This document shows positions 56,910-64,000 of a stretch of 64,000 bases of DNA, in pieces. How positions within the stretch are numbered: position 1 is the first letter of the stretch; every line of letters starts with the position of its first letter. This DNA comes from Terriglobia bacterium (lineage in GTDB: Bacteria > Acidobacteriota > Terriglobia > Bryobacterales > Bryobacteraceae). The stretch is from contig JANXYJ010000183.1 in NCBI GenBank assembly GCA_025350105.1, forward strand, positions 1 through 64,000, read 5' to 3'. Position numbers and translations under genes: made by a program. The notes under the pieces were generated by a model that was not told the origin of the DNA, did not search any database, and saw only the letters and a list, made by a program, of their open reading frames with translations.

Positions 56910-59810
56910 GTGAGTTTAGTGCAGTTGGACCCCGCTTCGAAAATTGACACATCCAAAGTAAACCGGGCGCTTCTACAACAGGAACTCCAAAAGAGCATTA
57001 CAGGCGAAGTTCGTTTCGACGCAGCTTCGCGCGCGCTGTATTCCACCGACGCCAGTGTTTATCGCATCAAGCCGCTGGGCGTGGTGATTCCGAAGACACG
57101 CGAAGACATCATCCGCATTGTGGAGATTTGCGCCCGCCATGCCTGCCCCATCACCATGCGCGGCGGTGGCACTTCGCAAGCCGGCCAAGCCATTGGCGAG
57201 GGCATTCAGGTAGATACGTCCAAATATTTCAATCGCTTGTTGGAGGTGAACGCCGAACAGCTCTGGGCGCGCGTGGAACCTGGTATCGTGCTGGATGAAT
57301 TGAATGCGCTGTTGGCTCCGCTGGGCATGCGTTTTGCGCCCGATATTTCCACTGCCAGCCGTGCCGCTATCGGCGGCATGATGGCCAACAATTCCTGCGG
57401 CGCGCGCAGCGTGCTCTACGGCAAAACGATTGATCATGTACTGGAGCAAACGGTGGTCTTGTCGGACGCAAGTGTGGTCCAGTTTAAAGAAATTCCGCGC
57501 AGCGAAGTTCCCACTGGCTCTACATTAGAGGCGGCGTGCTATCGCACTGTTCTGGAACTGGCCCGCCAGTATGCAGATGAGATCGATCGCCGCTTTCCCA
57601 AAGTTCTGCGCCGGGTGATGGGCTACAACCTGGACGAATTTGTCGACCAGAACAAGCCCGTGAATCTGGCTAAGATCATGGTGGGATCGGAAGGCACGCT
57701 GGGCGTGGTGTTGGAGGCCAAGTTGCGTTTGGTCCCTTTGCCGAAAGCGAAAGCCGTGATGGTGATTGGTTTCGAGCATTTGCTGGAATCGCTGTCCGCC
57801 GCGCCGGTCATCCTAAATCACAAACCGTCCGCCATCGAAGTGATGGACAAGGCGATCCTCGATAACACGCGTCAAAACGCGAACCTGGATAGCATTCGCA
57901 ATAAGTATGTTTCGGGCGAACCGGCGTCCACTTTGTGCGTGGAAATGTATGCGGACAACAAAGAGGACCTGCCCCCGCGCATGGCCGCGCTGGAGCAAGA
58001 TCTGCGCGAACGCAAACTCGGTTATCACTATCATTCGGAATTCGACATCCCCTCGCAAGCTCGTATTTGGAGCCTCCGCGAAGCCGCTCTGGGGCTTTCT
58101 ATGGCAATGAAGGACGACGCCAAATCGATTTCGTTCGTGGAAGATACGGCGGTGCCACCGGAAAAACTGAGCACCTTTATCGGCGAGTTTCTCGAGATCG
58201 TTCACGGACACAACACTACTGCCGGTATTTACGCGCATGCCTCCGTCGGCTGTCTGCACGTACGCCCCGTGATCAACATGAAAACCGAAGCAGGGGTGCG
58301 CCAGTTCGAAGCCATCGCGCAGGATGTTGCCGATCTGGTTCTGAAATACGGCGGAGCTTTGTCAGGTGAACACGGCGACGGCCTGGTGCGCAGTCCCTTC
58401 ATGCGCCAGATGTTCGGCGAAACGCTTTACGGCGCTTTCAAGGAAGTAAAGCAGGCCTTCGATCCGCACAATATTTTCAATCCCGGAAAGATTATCGACG
58501 CGCCGCCGCTCACCAATAATCTGCGCTTTGGGGCCAGTTATAAAATCGCCAATCCCAAAACATTTTTCGACTACACCGAATACGGCGGCCTGGGCGGTGC
58601 CGTGGAAATGTGCAGTGGCGTTGGTGCGTGCCGTAAAAAGTTAGCGGGCACGATGTGTCCTTCTTATATGGCCACCCGTGACGAGCGCGATTCCACACGC
58701 GGCCGCGCCAACGTTTTGCGCACCGCGATGACCGGCCAGTTGGATGAGGCGGGTTTGGGCGACGAAGGCGTACACCAGGCGCTGGATCTATGTCTCGAGT
58801 GCCGCGCCTGCAAGGCCGAATGCCCGGTAGGTGTGGATATGGCGCGCTATAAAAGCGAGTTTTTGGCCGATTACTATTCACGCCACGGAACGCCGCTCAG
58901 TGCAAGAGCGATGGGTAACGCCAAAGCCATGGCGGAATTGGGCAGCGCGTTCGCGCCGCTTTCGAATTGGGTGATGGGCAGCGCGCCTGCACGTTGGCTG
59001 AACGAAAAAATGACCGGCGTGGATGCGCGGCGGCGCTTGCCGGAATGGAAAAGGAACACGTTTGCGCGGCAAGCAAAGGGGCGAAGCCGCTCGTCATCAA
59101 AAAAGACCGTCACTCTGTTCAACGACACCTTCACCAATCACTACGATCCCGAAATCGGCGTAGCCGCTTTCGAAATTCTGGAACGCGGCGGTTATAAAGT
59201 GGACGTGGTCCGTCCGGGCTGCTGTGGCCGTCCTTTGATCTCGAAGGGCCTTTTGCGTGAAGCCCGCGAGAGCGTCGCCCAGTTGGTGGAGGCCTTGTAT
59301 CCAATTGCGCAACGCGGCGAAAGCATTTTGTTCCTGGAACCCAGCTGCCTGTCGTCGTTGAAAGAAGACGCCGCCAGCCTATTGCGTGGCGAACAGCAAC
59401 AGAAGGCGCGCGTGCTCGCCAAAGCATGTTTGCTCTGGGAGGAATTTGCTGCCACTCTCGATTTGCCTTTGCAAAAAGGGCCAGAAAAGATTCTGTTGCA
59501 CGGGCATTGTCATCAAAAATCGATGGGCCTGCTGCCGGCTTCGGTGAAGCTGCTATCAAAAATTCCCGGCGCAACGGTGGTGGATTTAGACGCTGGCTGT
59601 TGCGGCATGGCCGGCAGTTTCGGTTATACAAAGGATCACTATGATGTTTCGGTGGCCATTGCCAATCGCAAACTGTTGCCGGCGGTGAAAGCCATGAAGC
59701 CCGGGGAAGCGCTGGTGGCGGTGGGCACATCGTGCCGTCATCAAGTGGAAAGCCTAGCCGCGGCGCACGCGGTGCATCCCGCCGTTTTGATTCGCAATCT
59801 GCTTCAATAG
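56910..59810 (+). CDS. Fused FAD-linked oxidase and Fe-S (CCG-domain) oxidoreductase
   Basis: About 966 aa. GTG start at 56910 after GGGAG. Residues 40-270 are the FAD-binding PCMH domain (YSTDASVYRIKPLGVVIPKT, ITMRGGGTSQAGQAIGEG); 270-510 the FAD-oxidase C domain ending KEVKQAFDPHNIFNPGKII. Two 4Fe-4S ferredoxin segments follow (CSGVGACRKKLAGTMCP near 567; CLECRACKAECPVGVD near 627), then two CCG heterodisulfide-reductase-type domains (GCCGRPL near 770, GCCGMAGSFG near 897). This is the GlcD plus GlcF layout in one chain, as in YdiJ/D-2-hydroxyglutarate or D-lactate dehydrogenases. First gene of a five-gene operon. Confidence 0.92.
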   Translation: MSLVQLDPASKIDTSKVNRALLQQELQKSITGEVRFDAASRALYSTDASVYRIKPLGVVIPKTREDIIRIVEICARHACPITMRGGGTSQAGQAIGEGIQVDTSKYFNRLLEVNAEQLWARVEPGIVLDELNALLAPLGMRFAPDISTASRAAIGGMMANNSCGARSVLYGKTIDHVLEQTVVLSDASVVQFKEIPRSEVPTGSTLEAACYRTVLELARQYADEIDRRFPKVLRRVMGYNLDEFVDQNKPVNLAKIMVGSEGTLGVVLEAKLRLVPLPKAKAVMVIGFEHLLESLSAAPVILNHKPSAIEVMDKAILDNTRQNANLDSIRNKYVSGEPASTLCVEMYADNKEDLPPRMAALEQDLRERKLGYHYHSEFDIPSQARIWSLREAALGLSMAMKDDAKSISFVEDTAVPPEKLSTFIGEFLEIVHGHNTTAGIYAHASVGCLHVRPVINMKTEAGVRQFEAIAQDVADLVLKYGGALSGEHGDGLVRSPFMRQMFGETLYGAFKEVKQAFDPHNIFNPGKIIDAPPLTNNLRFGASYKIANPKTFFDYTEYGGLGGAVEMCSGVGACRKKLAGTMCPSYMATRDERDSTRGRANVLRTAMTGQLDEAGLGDEGVHQALDLCLECRACKAECPVGVDMARYKSEFLADYYSRHGTPLSARAMGNAKAMAELGSAFAPLSNWVMGSAPARWLNEKMTGVDARRRLPEWKRNTFARQAKGRSRSSSKKTVTLFNDTFTNHYDPEIGVAAFEILERGGYKVDVVRPGCCGRPLISKGLLREARESVAQLVEALYPIAQRGESILFLEPSCLSSLKEDAASLLRGEQQQKARVLAKACLLWEEFAATLDLPLQKGPEKILLHGHCHQKSMGLLPASVKLLSKIPGATVVDLDAGCCGMAGSFGYTKDHYDVSVAIANRKLLPAVKAMKPGEALVAVGTSCRHQVESLAAAHAVHPAVLIRNLLQ

Positions 59811-59817
59811 GTGACTA

Positions 59818-61137
59818 ATGCAGCCGAACGTGGCCACGGAGCCCACATCCAGCAATCCCCAATCTCGCCCCACGCGCGTGCGCCATATTGTTTTGGCGCT
59901 TACCGTAGCCGCGTACATGATTACCTACATGGACCGCCAGATTCTGGCCGTGGCGCGGCCCGTCATCCGGCAAGAGCTTGGCATATCTCTAGTGATGATG
60001 GGCTGGATCACCTTTGGCTTTCGTTTGGCGTACGCGCTGTTTCAAATTCCCGGCGGTTGGATGGGCGATCGTTTCGGCGCGAGGCGCGCTCTAACCGTCG
60101 TCGTCACTTGGTGGAGCGTTTTCACCGCTTTCACCGCGATGGCTTGGAATGCGGTCTCGATGCTGGTGATTCAGGTGTTTTTTGGCCTGGGCGAAGCCGG
60201 CGCGTTTCCCATCGCCACACGATCTCTTTCACGATGGATGCGGCCCACTGAACGCGGCTTCGCGCAAGGTGTCACGCATGCGGGCTCGCGATTAGGCGGG
60301 GCGCTTACGCCCCTCATTCTCGCCGGCTTCACTGTTTTCGGTTTGCGTTGGTCCGGCGTGATCCCCCTATTCGGATGGCGCGCCGCATTTTTGGGATTTG
60401 GTGTTTTGGGATTGTTGTGGTCCGCTGCGTGGTTCCTTTACTACCGCGATACACCCGAAGAGCACGCCAGTGTCAATCAAGCCGAACGCGACTTGATCGG
60501 CGGCGGACGCAAGCGCTCTACCGCTGCCGTACCTTGGAAGGCGATTTTTGCCCACGGCAACATTTGGGTGTTGGCCGCCATGTACTTTTGCTACAACTTC
60601 AACCTCAACGTATATCAGGATTGGTTCCCCACCTACTTGAATGACGTGCATCACATCTCCATTGCCAAGCTGGGGCTGTATGCGTTTTCGCCCTTGTTTG
60701 CAGGCACGCTGGGCGATTTGGCGGGTGGCTGGTTTTCCGATCACGTCCTGCGTTCCACCGGCAACGTGAACCTGTCGCGGCGCTGGGTTGCCATTGCGGG
60801 CTTCCTGGTTTCCGCCGCCGCCACGATTCCCGCCGTGCTGTCCACCACACCCGAACGGTCTGTCTTCTTCTACTCCATCGCCTTCTTCGCCCTGGAGTGG
60901 ACCGTGGGCATTTCCTGGGCGGTGCCGCTGGATATCGGTGGCGATTTCGCGGGATCGGTTTCGGCTGTGATGAACTCCGTCGGCAACATCGGCGGCGCGA
61001 TTTCCGCCACCGTGGTTACCAACACCGCGGCGAAGTTTGGCTGGAATATTCCGTTCTTCATCACCTCGATCCTGTGCCTGATCGCCGCGGCGTTGTTCTT
61101 GAAAATTGACGCGACCAAGAAAATTGCCGCGGAGTAG
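59818..61137 (+). CDS. MFS transporter, anion:cation symporter (ACS) type
   Basis: About 439 aa, 12 membrane helices. The ACS signature is in helix 1 (VAAYMITYMDRQILAVARPV) and helix 2-3 loop (GGWMGDRFGARRALTVVVTW); helix 4 has GLGEAGAFPIATRSLSRWM and helix 8-9 YNFNLNVYQDWFPTYL. Such transporters import organic anions such as glucarate, galactonate, hexuronates, tartrate or similar acids with H+. It lies 7 nt after the FAD/Fe-S oxidase gene and feeds the same operon, so its substrate is probably the oxidase's hydroxyacid. Confidence 0.92.
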   Translation: MQPNVATEPTSSNPQSRPTRVRHIVLALTVAAYMITYMDRQILAVARPVIRQELGISLVMMGWITFGFRLAYALFQIPGGWMGDRFGARRALTVVVTWWSVFTAFTAMAWNAVSMLVIQVFFGLGEAGAFPIATRSLSRWMRPTERGFAQGVTHAGSRLGGALTPLILAGFTVFGLRWSGVIPLFGWRAAFLGFGVLGLLWSAAWFLYYRDTPEEHASVNQAERDLIGGGRKRSTAAVPWKAIFAHGNIWVLAAMYFCYNFNLNVYQDWFPTYLNDVHHISIAKLGLYAFSPLFAGTLGDLAGGWFSDHVLRSTGNVNLSRRWVAIAGFLVSAAATIPAVLSTTPERSVFFYSIAFFALEWTVGISWAVPLDIGGDFAGSVSAVMNSVGNIGGAISATVVTNTAAKFGWNIPFFITSILCLIAAALFLKIDATKKIAAE

Positions 61138-61142
61138 ATGAC

Positions 61143-61952
61143 GTGCACATTGATCCCAATAAATGCGTGGCCTGCGGTAATTGCACCTATGTGTGCCCAA
61201 TGGGAGCCATTGCCATCGATCCTATTCTTAAGCGTGCCGCTGTTAACCAAAATGAATGCGTGGAATGCTACTCCTGCTTCAATGGACTCAGCCAGGAACA
61301 TCTGAATCCGACATTTGTACGGGCGGTGCGCAAAGTGTTTCAAACATTGCGGCTGCGTTTTGATCCGGAGCCGGACGTCTGCCCCACCGCTGCTTTTCAG
61401 CCCGACGATCTGACATGGCCGCGCACCGTCCGCCGGGCGTTTTCCGATCCGAGGGTTCCGCACGAGTCAACCGGCGTGCACGGCCGCGGAACGGAAGAAG
61501 TAAAAACCAACGACGTCAGCGGCCGCGTGGGGGTGGGAGAAGTCGGTTTCACTATTGAATTCGGCCGCCCGGGCGTTGGCGTTTGGTTTCACGATCTGCA
61601 AAAAATGTGTTGGGCTTTGGCCAAGGCCGACGTGGCGTTTGAGAAAAAGAACCCCGTGACGTCGTTGATGAGCGACGTCGCCAGCGGCACCATTCGCGAA
61701 GATATCTTGGGCGAAAAGGTACTCTCGGCCATCGTCGAAATTAAAGTGCCCGCGTCGCGCACAGAGGAAATCGTCAGGCTGGTTTGGGAAATTGAAAAGC
61801 AGATGGACACAACCGTTGCTCTTGGAGTCGGCGCCCGCTGCGATGTTTTCGGTAACGAAAATGCAATCGAGCCCATCTTAGAAAAGCTGGGCTATCAACC
61901 GCAGCGGGCCAAGACGAACATCGGGCTCGGAAGGGAGACAAACGCTTCGTAA
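61143..61952 (+). CDS. Ferredoxin-domain protein with a split second 4Fe-4S site and a novel C-terminal domain
   Basis: About 269 aa. GTG start 5 nt after the MFS stop. Cluster 1 is CVACGNCTYVCP (Cys8, 11, 14, 18). Cluster 2 begins CVECYSC (Cys39, 42, 45) but its fourth cysteine comes only 35 residues later in DVCPTAAF (Cys80), an unusual insertion. Residues 95-269 form a domain I do not recognise (STGVHGRGTEEVKTNDVSGR, VGEVGFTIEFGRPGVGVWFH, AIVEIKVPASRTEEIVRLVW, VALGVGARCDVFG); the strand-helix pattern near the end looks ACT- or ferredoxin-like. Co-transcribed with the oxidases. Confidence 0.8.
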   Translation: MHIDPNKCVACGNCTYVCPMGAIAIDPILKRAAVNQNECVECYSCFNGLSQEHLNPTFVRAVRKVFQTLRLRFDPEPDVCPTAAFQPDDLTWPRTVRRAFSDPRVPHESTGVHGRGTEEVKTNDVSGRVGVGEVGFTIEFGRPGVGVWFHDLQKMCWALAKADVAFEKKNPVTSLMSDVASGTIREDILGEKVLSAIVEIKVPASRTEEIVRLVWEIEKQMDTTVALGVGARCDVFGNENAIEPILEKLGYQPQRAKTNIGLGRETNAS

Positions 61953-61967
61953 GAAGCGTGCAAAGAG

Positions 61968-62651
61968 ATGACCAACACCCTCCACCGCTACGGCGATGCC
62001 AATAGTTTCCATGACGACTACGTCGTCTTCGCCATGTGCGCGCGCGGCCGCAACGATCAGGACGCGCTGCCGAAGTTGCGAAAATTCTTGGAGCTGGCGC
62101 TGCCCTTTAAGCCCGTGAACCTGGGCGATGCATCGCACGGCGGCGCCTTGCGCCCGTCAAAGAACATGAATCCGCTTTCGCACTGGAAACGCGATTACGC
62201 GCCCGATTTACAAGCCGTGGTCAACGGCCTGGATCAACTCACCACCGTTGCGGCAGTATTCGACAACCGTCCAGCCGCCGAAGATTTCGTGAAGGCGATC
62301 AAAGCGGCGGACCTGGGGCTCAGCATCAACATCTCCACGTCGATTGACGGCGCCGAACAATGCTGCCACGCCGCGGGGATCGCGCGGCATAGCGTTGGTT
62401 ATTCGCTCGGCTTTGAAGGCAAGCGCGAAAAACTGCCGTCCTCGCAAGTCCTCGCACTATCCACCATGTGCGGTCATGGAATGGTAAGCCACTCGCTGGC
62501 GCAAAAGATGCTCGATTGGGTGAAAGAAGGCCGCCGCACGCCGGAGCAAGCGGCAACATATTTAACGCGCTTTTGTTCCTGCGGTGTCTTTAATCCGGCG
62601 AGAGCGGCGCGGTTGCTTTCGACGACCAACACCAACACAAATGGAGAGTGA
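61968..62651 (+). CDS. Cys-rich cytoplasmic protein of unknown function, partner of the ferredoxin
   Basis: About 227 aa, no signal peptide or membrane part. Six cysteines fall in conserved-looking settings: Cys24 (VFAMCARGRND), Cys132-133 (EQCCHAAGIARHSVGYSLGF), Cys168 (LSTMCGHGMVSHSL) and Cys203/205 (RFCSCGVFNPARAARLL). Several His residues flank them, so a metal or Fe-S centre is possible. No family known to me. It lies 15 nt after the ferredoxin gene and its stop is followed within 5 nt by the flavoenzyme gene, so it belongs to the operon. Confidence 0.75.
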   Translation: MTNTLHRYGDANSFHDDYVVFAMCARGRNDQDALPKLRKFLELALPFKPVNLGDASHGGALRPSKNMNPLSHWKRDYAPDLQAVVNGLDQLTTVAAVFDNRPAAEDFVKAIKAADLGLSINISTSIDGAEQCCHAAGIARHSVGYSLGFEGKREKLPSSQVLALSTMCGHGMVSHSLAQKMLDWVKEGRRTPEQAATYLTRFCSCGVFNPARAARLLSTTNTNTNGE

Positions 62652-62656
62652 ACACC

Positions 62657-63988
62657 ATGCTCACCGATCTCCGATCCCAACTCCGCGGCACGTTAACCAT
62701 TCCCGCCGACGCGCACTACGACAATGCCCGCGCCGTTTGGAACGGCATGATCGACAAGCGCCCCGCCGCCATTGTGCATGCGCAAGGTGTCGCCGACGTG
62801 ATCGCCACGGTGAGATTCGCGCGGCAGCAAAAACTTACGCTCGCCGTGCGCGGCGGTGGTCACAACGTCGCCGGCCACGGCACTTGTGACGGCGGCCTTG
62901 TGCTGGATCTTTCGCCCATGCGCTCGGTTCACGTGGATCCCATTCGCAAGACCGCCCGCGTCGAAGGTGGGGCTACGTGGAAGCAATTCGATCGCGAAAC
63001 GCAAGCTTTTGGCTTGGCGACTCCCGGCGGATTAGTTTCTTCGACAGGCGTGGGTGGCCTGACGTTGGGCGGCGGCTTCGGATATTTGTCGCGCTTGTAC
63101 GGGATGGTTTCCGACAATCTTGTTTCGGTCGACGTAGTCACTGCTAATGGAGCACTCGTCGTTACGTCAGAAAAAGACAATGCCGAATTGTTTTGGGGCC
63201 TGCGTGGCGGCGGAGGCAACTTCGGCGTCGCAACCTCCTTTAAGTTCATGCTTCATGATGTCGGTCCGGTCTACGGCGGGCTGATTCTGTTTCCCTTTGA
63301 GATGGCGCGGGCGGTGCTGCAACGCTATCGCGAAGCAACCGCCGCTGCGCCCGATGCGTTGACGCTCTACGCGGGTCTCCTTCCTTCACCAACAGGAGCC
63401 AAAGTTGTGGGCCTTGTCGTCGGCTATATGGGACCCGAAGACGCCGGCCGCGCGGCCATTCAACCGATTCGCGATCTCGGCACACCGCTCCTCGACACCG
63501 TCACCACCATCTCCTACTGCCAACTCCAACAACAGATGGACGCCGCCTATCCCAAGGGCATGCGCAACTATTGGAAGTCCAGTTATCTTTCCGGTCTGCC
63601 AGACGCAGCGCTCGATTTGTTCATCAATAGCGTTAAGTCTGCGCCGACGCCGCTTTGCCAAATGATCATCGAACACTACGGCGGCGCGATGGGGCGTTTA
63701 CCGAAAGATGCTACCGCCTTTGACCACCGTGACGCCCAATATAACGTCATGATTTTGGGATTGTCGACAGACGACAACCACGACGCGCCCAACGCCGAAT
63801 GGGCCTGCAAAGTGTGGGACCAGACGCGCCCGTTTTCCACCGGCGGCGCGTACGTAAACTACCTGGGCGAAGGCGAAGACGTGCGGTCGGCTTATAGTAC
63901 GGCCACGAAATATGATCGGCTCGTCGCGCTGAAGCGCAAATATGATCCGGAGAATTTGTTTCGGTTGAATCAGAATGTGCGGCCGTAG
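62657..63988 (+). CDS. Berberine-bridge-type (BBE) FAD oxidoreductase
   Basis: About 443 aa. ATG at 62657 is chosen because GGAGAG lies 8 nt before it; a GTG at 62648 overlaps the previous stop. PCMH FAD domain: LAVRGGGHNVAGHGTCDGG with the covalent-FAD His69, then GGLVSSTGVGGLTLGGGFGY. The second covalent cysteine of bicovalent BBE enzymes is absent, so FAD is probably attached through His69 only. The BBE C-terminal region is complete (AYVNYLGEGEDVRSAYSTAT, LVALKRKYDPENLFRLNQNV). Such enzymes oxidise sugars, alkaloids or hydroxyacids with O2 or another acceptor. Last gene of the operon seen; the window ends 12 nt later. Confidence 0.9.
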   Translation: MLTDLRSQLRGTLTIPADAHYDNARAVWNGMIDKRPAAIVHAQGVADVIATVRFARQQKLTLAVRGGGHNVAGHGTCDGGLVLDLSPMRSVHVDPIRKTARVEGGATWKQFDRETQAFGLATPGGLVSSTGVGGLTLGGGFGYLSRLYGMVSDNLVSVDVVTANGALVVTSEKDNAELFWGLRGGGGNFGVATSFKFMLHDVGPVYGGLILFPFEMARAVLQRYREATAAAPDALTLYAGLLPSPTGAKVVGLVVGYMGPEDAGRAAIQPIRDLGTPLLDTVTTISYCQLQQQMDAAYPKGMRNYWKSSYLSGLPDAALDLFINSVKSAPTPLCQMIIEHYGGAMGRLPKDATAFDHRDAQYNVMILGLSTDDNHDAPNAEWACKVWDQTRPFSTGGAYVNYLGEGEDVRSAYSTATKYDRLVALKRKYDPENLFRLNQNVRP

Positions 63989-64000
63989 GCCCTACAGCAC

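Overview
The window is high-GC bacterial DNA with densely packed genes on both strands. The best guess for its source is an Acidobacteriota soil bacterium of the Bryobacterales/Solibacter type. This is inferred from gene content, not from a marker gene: a DUF1501/DUF1800 pair, exported NHL beta-propellers, many Tat-exported redox enzymes, a family of secreted 'GKPDLSGxW' proteins, Sel1 repeats, DyP peroxidase and an isolated TssA. I recognised no rRNA, tRNA, CRISPR array, prophage or insertion sequence.

Layout. 0-7.3 kb: ammonium transporter followed by the first codons of a PII gene (cut by the window edge), a DUF1800-DUF1501 operon and a DUF2252 protein. 7.3-14.5 kb: a small secreted Cys/His protein with an outer-membrane-type protein, OsmC, an ECF sigma factor with its zinc anti-sigma factor, a TMEM175-type channel, a scar made of two pseudogene tails, and an exported NHL propeller with a CnaB-like partner. 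14.5-24.1 kb: DyP peroxidase, an alpha/beta hydrolase lacking its nucleophile serine, a Sel1 protein, a secreted heme-binding-type protein, a secreted two-domain protein ending in a metallo-beta-lactamase (MBL) fold with altered metal ligands, and a second NHL propeller beside a His-rich membrane protein. 24.1-27.1 kb: a toxin-antitoxin pair, aroA, and a small histidine kinase with a STAS protein. 27.1-30.7 kb: an operon for a Tat-exported thiamine-diphosphate enzyme, a cytochrome c and an Old Yellow Enzyme with an extra Cys4 N-terminus.

32.2-42.7 kb is metabolic: a 2-oxoacid dehydrogenase (E1a, E1b, E2), an MFS carboxylate transporter, an NTF2-like lipoprotein, a sulfite-oxidase-type molybdoenzyme, FtsB, a zinc ribbon, an SDR and a beta-ketoadipyl-CoA thiolase. 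A short dispersed repeat sits just before three of these genes. 42.7-47.7 kb holds three members of the secreted 'GKPDLSGxW' family around a nitrilase-type hydrolase and an exported FMN 2-hydroxyacid oxidase carrying CxxCH. 47.8-56.8 kb: a large secreted multidomain protein, a perfect intrinsic terminator, gatB, a glycine-zipper envelope protein, TssA, and a DSD1-type PLP enzyme with a B3 MBL.

56.9-64 kb is one tight forward operon: fused GlcD/GlcF-type FAD/Fe-S oxidase, MFS transporter, atypical two-cluster ferredoxin, a Cys-rich protein of unknown function, and a berberine-bridge-type flavoenzyme. It reads as uptake and oxidation of an organic (hydroxy)acid with its own electron carriers. 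This operon and the exported ThDP/cytochrome/OYE operon are the best candidates for undescribed systems.
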